A DNA stretch of 64,000 nucleotides, taken from NCBI RefSeq assembly GCF_022539315.1, contig NC_066314.1, positions 55,303,180 to 55,367,179 of the forward strand, given 5' to 3'. Of this stretch, positions 25,660 through 38,300 are shown in pieces; the stretch's first letter is position 1, and every line of letters starts with the position of its first letter. The stretch is from Serinus canaria (taxonomy: Eukaryota; Chordata; Aves; Passeriformes; Fringillidae). The notes beneath the pieces were generated by a model, which had not been told where the DNA came from, did not search any database, and saw only the letters and a program-made list of their open reading frames with translations. A program made the translations under genes and the position numbers.

Positions 25660-28600
25660 CTGTAGGAAATGCATCACAACAAGGTTATAAAGTATTTACG
25701 TACTCCTTGGTGTCTGCTTTGCAATTCTAACACTACTTTTTTACCTTTACAAAAGAGTACACAGACTTCTAAATCTGCCTGATGGAAGGATTTGTTAAAA
25801 CAAACCTAACACTAATGGGAGGTGTAAAAATTCTTGATGTTCACATCACAACATTTGCAGTATTTGTTGGGTAGATAGATTAATTTAAAGAGATTAGGGA
25901 AAAGCGATTGGACTATGGCAGTAACTCTGACACAAATACTCACAAATAAATCAAAGATATTGCCATTTTCAAAGGAATAGTACTATCCCATTTCATTGTT
26001 TAATTATGATTACACTGTACACAGGGAAAAGATTTATTTTAGATACATAAATACATTTAGATGGTTTGGGTTTTTTTCCTAATTATAACTTCTTTTCTGC
26101 AAGTTACTCAATTTGAGCAAATTTAATTAACACATTTTGGAGATATGTTTCAGTGTGTTAATGCAAAGCAACATAAAAACTCTCCCAACAGCTGTAAATG
26201 TTAAAGCCTGACTATTGTCAGGACAGAGTGACGACTTTCTGGGCTTAATTACACTAAATGAAATCAGATGCTCTGAGGGGTGAGGCTGCATTGTTCAGAA
26301 CCCAATCTTTACATGCAAAACTGAAGAAACTAGAAGATCTGACCCAGTTTGATGAGACTTGTATTTTACAAGAGGAAATCAAAGAACACCCCTCTGCCAT
26401 AGAAGGAATACTTGTTTTCAAATCAATCTTTTTAACCTCAATCCATATTTTGTTTGAATACATGGAAGCAAATCTATCTATATGCAGCTAAACTGTATCT
26501 GCTACTCCAGTTAGGGAATTGTCGTGGAAAAAAATCAAAAAGCAAGAGATGCAAGAGTTATATTAATGTCACTAAGAGTTATATTAATGTCATTAATGTC
26601 AGAAACCAGAGAGATATACAGAATTGTTATGAACTGTTTTACTTTTACAATGTTTCTTTTGAAAGGGCAAATAAAATTAGTTTTGCTCACTGTTGCAGTA
26701 TACAGTACATATTTCTATCCCTTGCTGGCTGTTCTTCAATTCGGGAGTTTACTTTTACATAAACAAACTCTGGGCGAAAAAATCATAGAGATCTTTGCTT
26801 TTAATAATACTACTTCTGTTTACTAGGTGAATTTTCAAAAAGCATTTTAGTGCTTAAAAGGTATAAGATAATAATTTTTAATCACTCAACCTTTTTTTGT
26901 GTAAATAATTCTATGAAATTTATAGGCAGATAAACTGAGGCGTTTTTGACAGCTTCACAGGATAAGTGATAGGGTGAGGAACAAATCTAAAACATTGAAA
27001 TCTTGTTAAATACAGAAAAAAGTCTTAGCATTTTCTACAATGTAACTACAACACCGGAGTATGAACCAATTATTTTGTACCCATCTTTGTCACATAGGAA
27101 GAAGAAATTTTGGGGTTTTTACAGCAAAGGTGGAGGAGCAGCCTTTTTGTACAAACACCTTAGGGTTGTCTTTCTGAAGTTCCAGGTTTTGAGCAGAAAG
27201 TAGCTAAATATGAGCTTAGGGGTAAACCCAGCTGTGATCAAATCCTACCCGATGAACTACATGCCAGGGGCATATGTAAGCAGGGGTGTCCTGGGAACTA
27301 CAAAACTTGGGTGGCAAAGAGTGCAGTGCTTGGACTCCAAGCACCTGGAAACTCCTTGTGTAGGGCACGTGGGGAAGGGCAAATGAAGGAAAAGAGCTGA
27401 GATGTTAAAAATGCCTCTGTTTTGGATGAGAGAGCTGCACAGGGCAAGCTCCAGGGGAGGCAGCAGGAGTGCAGAGGAATGTGGGTGGTGAATGGTGGGG
27501 CTCAGACGGGGAGGTGAGGATTTGCCCTCTGGTGGGAGCTGGGTGAAGGATGATGCAGTTCACAAAATGAATCAGGATGGTTGGATAAAAACGGTGAGGG
27601 GCTGACCTTGGCTATCACTGTAGCTGTTCAAGCTAAAAGGATTAAACACCAGTCCAGTAAACTGAATTATTGCTCTCCCTGCCCAACACTTCCCAAAGCG
27701 AGTTACAGATGGCATTACTGAGCCAGCTTTAAATCATGGATACTGCCTTGGCAAACAGAAGGATATGGACTGGTCTAAAACACCACTCTGACTTTTCGTG
27801 GTAGGGTAGCCTTTAAAGCAGGTACAGCTTCTCCTTCAGAAATATTTTAAAGCTCAGCACAGCAGTGAGCTGGGTGTTAGGGAGCAGTGTACGCTTCACA
27901 TAGGAAGCTGTGTGGAAAGAACAGCAGACTTACCATAGCAACCCCATGCAGCACATAATGCACATGCTTTGGATGGGGATGGGGAAGGTGTGGACAGCAT
28001 TTTCCTGGTTGATGAGGTATGTGTAACTTTTAAATTCTCTGCAATAGGCCAGAGAATTTTCGTGGGGAAAAAAGGCATCAATACAAAAAAACCCACCCAA
28101 ATAAATGAGATGCAGATTTCTCATGTTGAAGTGATATGCACGCACTGAGACCATATATAGGTAAAAACATATGTCAAGTTTCACAAACTCATCTAAGCTG
28201 TATTACTGGAAATAATTTCTGAAGGCTCAATCCCATATTCTTGTGTAACGCATTCCCACAGCAGCTGTCACACCAACACCCAATGCACAGCTTGCAGCAT
28301 GAGCAGAGGAATACAGATCTGCTGATTATTTTTGTGCAAATGCTTTTGTTTTTCTTTAGATCAGTAGGAAAACTTGCAGAGAAACTGAAAAGCGAAGTTG
28401 GAACATCTCAGAGCAAAAACACTTCTAGAGGTTAGTTTATACACCAGATTTCAGTACTTCAGGAAGGAGTGAGACAGGCACTTTCCAGAAATGACTGATG
28501 GACTTGAAAACACAGGCAGAATTTACCATCCTCCTTGTCAGAGGCAACCCAGTCATCTCACAAGCACAGGGATGCCAGACTACGACAGGTCTAGAAAGGG

Positions 28601-30623
28601 CTGTCAGCATGTTCTGGGAGCTAAAACATCAAATAAGAAATCCAAACCTGCACAGAGGACCAAGGAAGAGCAGAAGAAAAGGAGCATGCAACCCTCCTGC
28701 CCCCCACCCCCCTCCCGTGGTTAAAGTAGTTTTCTGAGAGTTCAGATGTTAACAGGTCTGTGTGAAATGTTGCTGATTGCCTGCAACATCACTAATGGAG
28801 GTATTTTGAACCATGTACAAAGCCTTCACCTCCCTGAAGTTAAGGACAAAACTTGCATGCACAGAAGCAGAGCTAAGATTTCACCCACAACAATCATGTG
28901 AATAAAAGGTGCTTTTATGTCTACTTTTCCCTTCTTTGTTACTATTCTGTTCACTGGTAGGAAGAAAAAGCAATCCTGCTGGTATTCAGAAACATTATTT
29001 ACTATTTCTGTACAAAGAGAAAGCGTAGGTCAGATTGTGGTACATGTTTATACTGATTTGGCCTGTTTTTCTATTTGCACAAGCTTCTTCAATTGTATTA
29101 ATCATTCATGAGAGATTTCTAAACTCTTCTGAAGAACTATTTTCTAAAGATATCTTATTTTCAACTCCTTGCTTGGGTGCTGTTTTCGATCATGTAGTTG
29201 ACTACCTAAGCCTCCTGTACCACAGCTTCTTACTGGTTAGAAGTTTAAGCAGCATATTGTTGAGACCTAAGTGAATACTAATAAATAACTTATTTTCAGC
29301 CCAGTAAAAAATATTTAGCTTTTAAGATCAGGAAACAGATCTCTGAGTGCCCAGGAGCTGTCTGAATATTCACAAAGAATAGCTAAGCCTCAACAAATCA
29401 GGCAACCTGCATTTGGCATTTTCATTTGAAAAAGTATTTCAGAACCCACATTTGTTTGTTTGTACTTTTTCTACCATTTGCCAGCTCTATAAACAAAAGA
29501 TGTCTCCCAGTGCTAACACTCAACTAATTTTACTGTTTGCATTTCAGTAGGATCTAAAAAACCCCAACACAGACCATAATATACTGCCCCCAAAAACCAA
29601 GTGTTTGCTCACCATCTTGATATACATGTTAGTCATCAGATTTTTTTTATATAATCTAATTTATGCCAAAAAAGGCACTCACTAAATAGACACACAGCAT
29701 TCAACCAGTCACAAGTGCTGAGTTTTTTAACTGCAGAAATCATGACCTACGTTTTTAAGTTATCAAATCATATTAAATGCAAAAAATGTAAATTAGGTGA
29801 CTATTTGTTCTGTCTTCCTAATGGAAAAGAGTTCTCTTTAAAAAATGAAAACTAGTCATCTGATCTAAAGATAAGGCTGCTTCTCTCTTTAACATACACA
29901 ATAAAACAGTGCAGACATTTTCATTCCCTATAAAAATATTTTACAGTAGAATTTTATACTTAATTTATTTGTAATAGCTTTACTGTTTTGCTCTTCCTTC
30001 TGGCTCTAAACTTTATGGCAGGTTTCATTTCACAATTATAATTCTCCACTTTACATTACAAATAAATCATCTAGAGCAGTTAATTTTACTGATGTTGTCA
30101 TTATATAAGAAGTCAGAAACAAACACATTATTTTAATTACTCTTTAAGCACTTGGCACTTTTGGAAAGTAAGTTTTCGGATGGGTGCCCACAGTATTTTA
30201 TGTATTTATATGATTTTTCCCTTGTATGCAGCTGTAATATAACTAACCAAACAGAACATGTGCTGTACAGATCTAGGCTTGGTATTTTCAGCAGCCATGC
30301 AAACAAACGTTAGTTATTAAGACTGCAGAAAGTATCATCCTTGTAGCATCTCGTGTTTTATTGCCACCGCTTGTTTTTTATTTCTCTTTTCAACACCTAA
30401 GTACTATCTATTACACTTATACCAGTGAGGGAATCTTTCTCCCATCTTTTAACAAAGTACTTTTTAAATGGACTGATTTCTTGTCATTACAGTAAATATT
30501 ATTAGGAAGGCGGCAAACAGTGTTCCTTGAATTCTTTGTGACTGGTCCATCAAATACCACATTGACAAGGCAACAACCATTCCGAAGGCTGTGCCGGAGC
30601 AATAACAACACTATAATACTTAC
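25660..30623. other. MPPED1 intron between coding exons 1 and 2
   Basis: A 4.96-kb intron between the GTAAGT donor at 30623 and the acceptor at 25660. It is AT-rich, with no recognised mobile element. A short imperfect repeat of an AGAGTTATATTAATGTCA-like unit lies near 26550-26600. No exon or RNA gene is seen inside. Confidence 0.7.
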
Positions 30624-30775
30624 ATTTGCACATGTGGGGGCTGGAAGCGTCCCTGGTTAATGTTGTAGAATGTGAAAGCCTGTGTGGGGTTGGAGCTGTA
30701 CTCATCCACCTCGATGATGAGCCGGCTGTGCTGGTGCCTCCTGGCTGCCATGATGTGGGACTGGGCGAAGGCCAT
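30624..30775 (-). CDS. MPPED1: MPPED1 first coding exon (N-terminus)
   Basis: This exon encodes the N-terminus of metallophosphoesterase domain-containing protein 1, a class III phosphodiesterase-like protein expressed mainly in vertebrate brain. It reads MAFAQSHIMAARRHQHSRL, then a segment containing VDEYSSNPTQAFTFYNINQ and ending QPPHVQ plus the first two bases of a Met codon. From memory of the family, the match to human MPPED1 is close to identical after the second Met; MPPED2 differs strongly in the first 15 residues. The start chosen is the ATG at 30775 (G at -3 and G at +4). A second good start lies at 30751 (MAARR). The exon ends at 30624, followed by a GTAAGT donor (30623-30618). Upstream the frame stays open to a polypyrimidine-CAG acceptor at about 30887, so the exon probably begins at 30886 with a 5' UTR. 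Human MPPED1 carries about 24 further residues before MAFSQSH, and no matching ATG is seen here. Confidence 0.93.
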
Positions 30776-30886
30776 GTCTGCGCGTGGGGCCGGCGCCCTC
30801 AGGCCACCATCTCTGCTATCTCCCTGCGGCGGGGGCCAGCACCATGGCAGCCCCCAGCCCGGCCAGCACGCTCCCCTTCCGAACAC
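30776..30886 (-). other. MPPED1: Predicted MPPED1 5' UTR part of first coding exon
   Basis: On the minus strand a pyrimidine-rich tract ending CTGTGCTGCAG lies just before 30886 and is the best splice acceptor upstream of the MPPED1 start codon. From 30886 to the ATG at 30775 the sequence is GC-rich and has no in-frame stop, so a longer N-terminus cannot be excluded, but it contains no in-frame ATG. I infer that an upstream non-coding exon, probably in the CpG island near 43.2 kb, splices here. RNA evidence would be needed to fix the boundary. Confidence 0.55.
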
Positions 30887-31504
30887 CTGCAGCACAGGGA
30901 GACACACAGCGTAACTGTCGGCACTTCCTCCGCTCACCCTTTGCTTTCTGTAACGTGAGGGGAAGGTGGAGGGACAAAGACAAACTGCCCAAAGTACACA
31001 AACTTTTCTAGTCAGCAACCTGGCGAACGCGCTTTACTAGGGGTGGGAAGCACGGAGTGAAAGTAAACTTGTTACTTGAACATAGCTCAAGTATTTTAGA
31101 CTTTCAATCCAAACCCAAAAGGTAAGACCATCATTCATTCAGAAAGCCACATCAAATCACAATGTTTTTCCAACACAATCGTTTACTTTCTTTTCTTTTT
31201 TATAGAACTGATGAAGTTTTATTCCCCATCCTCCCTCAGAAAACTCCCACCAAACCTGAAATGGAATACATGACTATGCACAACTCAAATGCAAGTAAAT
31301 TGAACGAGAACTAGTTTAACTAAATTTTCCCAAACTCTGTGACATTACAGAGAAGCATTGCAAGTGCTTGTTCTTTACATCAACAGAAGAGTGAATGGCT
31401 TTCTGTGCACTCAATCCTGGTTTTATAGCACCTCTGAAGGAACTTCTTGAGGAGCATACAATTCCTTGAGTGAAGAACATAAATATGAAGGGCTTCCTTT
31501 TCCA

Positions 31505-31536
31505 AAATAATTGGAAAAATTATTTTCCAATTATTT
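31505..31536. repeat. Perfect AT-rich inverted repeat
   Basis: AAATAATTGGAAAA (31505-31518) is followed, after a 4-base spacer, by its exact reverse complement (31523-31536), so single strands could form a 14-bp hairpin. No U-run terminator role is expected in an intron. Confidence 0.85.
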
Positions 31537-33389
31537 CCAAATAATAATTTTCAGTCAGTACTAGCCCAGCATTCTGGATTCACAGGAAAACAGAGTGATT
31601 CCAAGGCTAACACACAGTTAAAAGTTACTAAATATTAAAAAATGTAAAATCCATACAGGTTTTATGTTTGAGAATAAATTTTTCCCTGAAGTTTATGCAA
31701 GTCTAGAACAGCAGTACCAAACATGGGTAGGGGAAGAACAATGTGAAACCAACTGGAATGCAAAGAGTATCCCCTAGAAACAGCAGAAAGTAATTTAAAT
31801 GTGAATTTTACTCTTATTTCCCAGTTTTAATAAAAAATGGATTATAAGCTATAAAGGTGAGTATTTTTACAGTATAACTTCGCATCCTTTTTAAAAGTTG
31901 TCTGACTTAAATATTGACTTTCATGCAAGCAGGGGCTCTTTTCTTCTAGGGAATACAAGCAATCTGTTTCAAAGATGTATTTCATGAAAAGCCATGCTAG
32001 AATGCAGCAATTCATTTAATATGCAGAGTTTTGGAGAGCAGGACTAGAAGAATTTTCTGTGACCATGCTGATGTGCCTTTCTGCCATTCTGAAGGGAGCA
32101 CTGCTGAGAGTGATGGATGAGGGAGGCCTTCACAGTCATTCAGATTTTTAAAGCTATTTACAAGTACTTAGGTTCAATTCAGTTTAGTGGCAGTAAAGCA
32201 CTTAAGAATTTTTAAAAATCTGGGCTGCAACCCTCTGCTTAACTAGCGCAGATGTTAAGTGCTACAAGAAGTGGCAGAGTATTTTTGTTTGGGAAAATCT
32301 TGTTCTCAGGAAGCCAAAATGAAGGATTCAGCTTGGTTTTTGTTACTGGCTGAATGGCTGTAAGATGATGAAAACTTGCTGTCACTAACAAGCCACAGCA
32401 AAACAGCCTCAGAATAAAGGAGCAGATTTCTACATGCCCTCCCCTAGAACGGAGCGGTAAGGAAATGCTAGAGTAACAACAAAGAAAATTTGGGATTTCA
32501 AACACTCTCAGATGCCAAGTTCAGGCTGCAGAAGAAGCAGCAGCACAAAGGAATGTGCCAGAGCAGGGGGAGGGAAGGGAGGCACGATACTTGTAAGAAT
32601 AATCAAGTATAAAGTTGCTGCATTTAGGAAGTAAGAAATTATGACAGCAGATGTGAAGGACCTTCCCTAAGGAGCTTCCTGTATTAAACGATGCATTTGT
32701 GAAGAAGTTTGAATAATCAAGGTCAGAGATTTTATGGGGGCAAACTGATCTAAGTGAACCTACTTCTATTTGAAAGAAACTATTAGAACTGGTGACCTCT
32801 AGAAATATTCTCCAGCAAGACAAATAATTTATGATTCCACACCTCCACATAAGGATTTCAAAGTACCTGAAAAACACAGTCTTTTTTTTTACAATTCGGG
32901 GACTGTGCCCACTTTACACACAACTGAACCGAGGTTTCAAAGGAGTTAAGGCTCTGCCTTAGGGACCTAGAATCTCCCTTAAGCCTTGGGAAGCTCTCAG
33001 GAGCTCACAGCAGCTGAGGAAACAGCTTCTGTCAGTCTCCTCTTTGGGTTCTGTCACAAGTCAAATGTCAGATCTGCTGCAGGAACAGCAGATGAATGTA
33101 CATGTACCCCAATATCCACCCTTTGGCTCTCTTCCTGTTTCTGAGTTAGTGGAATAGCATGTACCAACACAATCTAACTCAAAAGACAAATTTGTTTGGG
33201 AACAGAAACACATCCAGTACACGACTGAACACACCCTTACTGCCAAAGAGCTCTTTTAAGCAGGGAATCCACCCTTGCACATGAGAAAGTGACTGGACCA
33301 CACCATTTGGCCAGCCTGAGAGAATGGCAACAAATATCTGGAAAAAAGTTCACCCTATATACAAGTGAAAAATGGGAAGACAACCTACT

Positions 33390-33399
<10 letters not shown>

Positions 33400-33423
<24 letters not shown>
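33400..33423 (+). repeat. Poly(A) run of 24
   Basis: An uninterrupted A run preceded by seven T. There is no recognisable processed pseudogene upstream of it, so it is called simple sequence. Confidence 0.9.
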
Positions 33424-33507
33424 GCAACAGGATATTGAGCCTTCTGCTCTGCTCAGTGACAGTCACTCAGCGCCAACCCTGGACACATAAAAACCATAAA
33501 AACAATT

Positions 33508-33705
33508 GGAAAGGGAAGGGAAGTTCTAGGAAGGGAAATTCTGGGAAGTTAAGGGAAGGGAAGTTCGGGGAAGGGGAAGGGGAAGGGGAAGGGGAAGGGG
33601 AAGGGGAAGGGGAAGGGGAAGGGGAAGGGGAAGGGGAAGGGGAAGAGGAAGGGGAGGGGGAGGGGGAGGGGGAGGGAAGAAGGAAAGGAAAGGAAAAGGA
33701 AAGGC
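33508..33705 (+). repeat. GGGGAA/GGGAAG polypurine tract
   Basis: Nearly 200 bp of almost pure purine on the plus strand. The core from about 33567 to 33650 is (GGGGAA)n, then GGGGGA units and finally GGAAA units. It can be read as long Gly-Glu or Pro-Ser/Pro-Leu frames on either strand, but those are artefacts of the repeat. Such mirror-symmetric purine tracts can form triplex (H-DNA) or G-quadruplex structures. Confidence 0.95.
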
Positions 33706-35317
33706 AGATCTTAAAAAAAACCAACAGCAGTCATAGAAATGCCCTGTGCTAAACAGAAATAATCTATGTAACACACAAGATCAGTAAGCATAATTCAGTA
33801 TCAAGCTGATTTCAAGCTCATTTCAGAAACATACACAGATGTCTTTTAACCTTACCTTTCAGTCTATGGTTTTCTTCCTGCATAAGTGATTGGCTGACTA
33901 CTGACATTCTTGGTGTTCAACAGAACAAGCTGTCTCCTTCCAGCTTGACTGATAACCAGACTGACACCCATTACTCCCCTCTTTCTGTTTCCATTTCCAA
34001 TAGTCCCCCAAATTGTAACTTTTCTTTTCTTTTAATATTCCAAAACGTATTGCTTTCCCAAACCATGGTATAAAATGCAGCAGGGAAGTAATTATCTGCT
34101 TCTGCAGCATGCAAGTTTTAAAATTATATGCCCAGCATTAACAACACAGAGAGTTAAAACTCAAATCCCCACAGCAACAACATGCTAACCATCCTCTTCC
34201 CCCAGACTTATGGAGCTGCGGGATGTCTGCCAGGGAAAAACAGAGAAATGTAAAAAGGACTGCAAGAACATGAATACTAAAATAAATATCACAAACCTGG
34301 CTGTTGGAATCACAGACTGAGAAAAAGCTATTAAATCAGCTAAGCCATCTTCTTACAGAAGGCAGGAATGTTCTCTCTACATTAATTTCCTACTGTTTTC
34401 TCCAGCATGTGTTCAAATGGGCCCCAAAATCCACTGTGTGCAATGGACACTGCTCCAGCCTTCAGAAGGCTTCACATCACACCATAATCTGTGAGGACTG
34501 AAACACCTCTCCTAAAGAATTACTGGACTAGGCAGGTAGGACTACCCAGATATATTTAAGTACTTTATGGGGTCCTCAAATAAATCTCTGTATTAAGTTT
34601 TTTTTTTTTTTTTAACTTTTTCAGCCTGAAATTTCTGGTGTTATATCTCACCAGCATAAATATTTCCCAATCTACATGAGCTTCCCAGCCTTTTTATACA
34701 TCCTATTTATCTTTTTATTTTCATTTCAAGCCAATGTTTTATTTTGATCTCACTTCTCCACTCACAGATTTTGCTTCATTCTAGGTTCACTCTCATGACT
34801 ACTGTCTCTCCCCATACCTCACTCCACTGCTCCACTGTTCTCTCCATTATCCACCCTTGGCCTCAAGTCCAAAAACACCACTGACGCTTCTTGAAAATAA
34901 TTCCTGCAGCACACAATATGAATCCAGACTTGAAGCTACATGCAGATGTCACTGAAATAATAATTAGAAACCAAGATAAAATATTGATTATGATAATTTT
35001 AATAATAATTTTAAAAAGTCAGTAACTGGGAGAAAACTATAAAGGTGTTCTCTGTTGAGGAATGAACTTTGCTAAGTTGCAAACATCTGAAGGTCAAGAA
35101 GCACAATGTGACTGTAGCACAGCACAGCAAGAAGCTGAACAGGGGTAGTTGCCAGATTTTCCACCACCAGTGAGACAAAGAAAGAAGAGAATGCTGGGAC
35201 TCTAGGCAGTACCAAGGTCAGGGGCAAAGAGGCAGCTACAGAAAATGTGTGCATTTTCCTCAGCCAGCCTGACAAGCTGATGTTTGGGGAGGCAATGAAA
35301 GAACAAAATGTAGTATC

Positions 35318-35338
35318 AAAAAAAAAAAAAAAAAAAAA
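35318..35338 (+). repeat. Poly(A) run of 21
   Basis: An uninterrupted A run with no clear retrocopy attached. Confidence 0.9.
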
Positions 35339-38300
35339 GGCATTTCCATGCAGCTATAAAACATCAAAGCTGTATTTTTTTAAGCCAGTAAGACAAGAGC
35401 AGTAAAGCACCTTAAAGAGGAGCATGAGAGTTTGTGACAGACTATATGGTGACACACTTGTTTCTCATGCAAATCTTGGACACTGCTATCAAGAAACTCT
35501 TTCAAGAGCTTTCATAAGGGCCCAAGGATTCCCTATACTACAGTGCCCCTCATAAACTGTCAGATCATCCCTTATGTGTGGGGAAGTAGACCCTTTATTT
35601 AAACCCCCAAAATCACTACAATTGTCACAGTAAAATTTCTGCAGCCACCAGCTTCACCATCACAAATTCCTGCTTTTTCTTTAACTCCTGAAAATGCTTG
35701 TTACAAACTGACCACCAGTAAGTGAACATACTGAGACTATAAAAGAAACCACTTACTCTGAGAAATAGGCTGAAAATACTAAGGGTTTTTGCTAAAATAC
35801 CCATTTCACACAGTTCAGATAGAGGCCAATCGATGGAATCAGCTATCTTCAGTTCTGCCACCAGAAAATGAATATTGAAAAAATCCTAGAAAGGCATTTT
35901 TCTGTGGGAAAGGATGAGCCAGGGAAATCACACTGCTGTTAAAATCTTTCCAGAGAGATACACTCTCCTCTTCTTCATCTTCTGAAACAGAACACAGGTC
36001 CTGGGAAGGCAAAACCACTGAGCCTCCCTTTGGCAGCCTGCTGTGCTCACCTGACAAATGAGGACTTCAAAGGGAAAGAAGCACAGTCAAATATCATGGA
36101 GACACTTGAGGATTTTAAGTTTGATCATGCACACTTCCACTGACGGAATCATTAGGCTTCCCAAATTAACAGGATTCGTCAGAGATAGGAACATTTCCCA
36201 TTGCATTTAAAAAAATAAACAAAACTAAATGCACTTCTAGGCCTTTTTAGAAAACACCTGAGGTGGTTTTCTGTGCCAGCAAATCTAAATTTGATAACTG
36301 TTATCAGTCAAATAATAGTCAGTTCTGTGACTCTGTCTTTTCCCTGGAAGTCATAGCTATTTCTACCCATATAAGCAAAACCAGGCAATGTAATTCTGAA
36401 TTACTTGTAAGCCTCAAAACCTACTCTTTTTGTCCTCATCTGTTTAGAATCTCATATTTCATATATCAATTAATACTTCAGTGCCTCATCATATAAATCA
36501 CATATTTGTTAACTGCAGATCTGCAGGGCACTGAGCAATCTGGTTTCTAATATGGAAAAAAAAAAACCAGTGACTTAGATAGACCTCTTATTTCTCTATA
36601 GTTCTAATCACCTTAACCTGCATTAGGGGAAAAAAAAAGGCAACAAAATCCCCCAAGTTATTTCTCACCCTTCTAAAACACACATCATTGCCCTCCTTTG
36701 CAGGTTATAATGACCTATCACATACAGTAGGAGAAAACTCTTGACTGAATTTTTTTTTCTTCAAATTAGTTACTTCCTTTGCTCTCGAACATAAATATTG
36801 CACACGTCTCTCATTACTTTCTTTATAAAGAACACGAACATACCTGTGAGCTTTAACTGTAATAAAAAGATTACATGGACATGGCAAGTACAAAATGAGA
36901 TAAATTATTTGGGTTTTGGGACTACGTGGTAACATCCACTTCTGTGAAGTTTCATCCAAAAATACACTATACCTACAGCACACCAAAATTCTGACAAGGC
37001 GTCCAGGAAAGGATACAGACACTGAGTTTAGAAAATACAAAAATGGCACATTTACCAAAGAAATCCAATTCTGTGTTTATTTAAAGCAGTTACCGCTTAG
37101 AAACCTTCTTTGTCAGTCTTATTTTGAATGCTCATATGATTTTCAATTGATTTTTCTCATTTCCCTACTTAGTTCCGAAAACTATACAGTAAATGAATAT
37201 TCTATTTATGAAAATTTAGTTTTATTTTGGCTCATTGGCAGTATCATTTTCTGAATCAATTTCTCATCCATACAAATAAACTGTTCATTTATTCAATTTG
37301 AAAAATCAACAAAACCTAATAATATTGCTTTGTTTCCACCTTAAAATTCTGTTTTACGATATATCCAATATATTTTAGATACTGGAGTGGTCTAAGATTT
37401 ACAAATAGACTGAATATTTGTCAAGGCAAAACACATTATTGTAATCCTACATTCGATAGTACTTGAATGTATAAAAACATTGCAATATTTCAATATTTAA
37501 ATGGATCCTTTTTAAAGTAAAACCAAAAAACCATGTTTTTTCTGAAAAATATACTATTTTCGCTCGATACTACTTTTTGTTATCTAAAAATACCTGCAGA
37601 GGTAGAAAATCTATGTAAGTAATTACCTCTAGGGAAGGAAATTTTAAATACATATCTAAGAGCCACAAAAATAATTTCTCACATTTGCCTTAGTCTCTGG
37701 CAGCAATGCATAATCTGCTATGTTACTGTAAACCATGTGTATATATTCATTCAGGAAAAATTACAAGTCCCCAAATGAGAATACTCACTCTAAAGGAAAA
37801 TAGCCAAAAATACAAGTTATGTGGGAAATTACAAAAAATGGACATTCCAACGGAAATAAATTGATTCTACATTTCACTTTGCAATATGGGCATGTCATCT
37901 AGTTAAATTCCTGAATCTTTCAAAACATTATTTACTGAGAAGAAGACTATGTAAGTCCTGAAACATATTTAAGACACGGTTTGGTTTAATTTTAAATTTA
38001 AGAATGTTCTTTTTCTTTACTCCTTTGTGACAACTGGCCACATCCTCATTTCCTAGACTAGTACAAGCCCTGCTGGGTGAAAGCCACTTCCTTGTGACAG
38101 TCACTTTATCCAAATTGATTTCAGTAGAATTTGTGGGTAATAAATTGACAGGGTCTTCCCTTTTCGTGCAGCAGCACCGCTTGGCTGTAGCTTTGTTTCT
38201 ACTGCCAATATTCTCATCTGATTTCAGAAAGAAATCTGATGCTAACAACTCTTGAAAGCACAAGAGCACAAAAGAGAAGTGGGCTATCCATCCCTGCAGT

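Noticed and set aside
33360..33423. Processed pseudogene ending in the 24-A run
   Set aside because: The upstream sequence has no recognisable mRNA-like content and no flanking duplication was found.
33435..33774. Gly-Glu, Pro-Ser and Pro-Leu repeat frames
   Set aside because: They are direct translations of the GGGGAA simple repeat.
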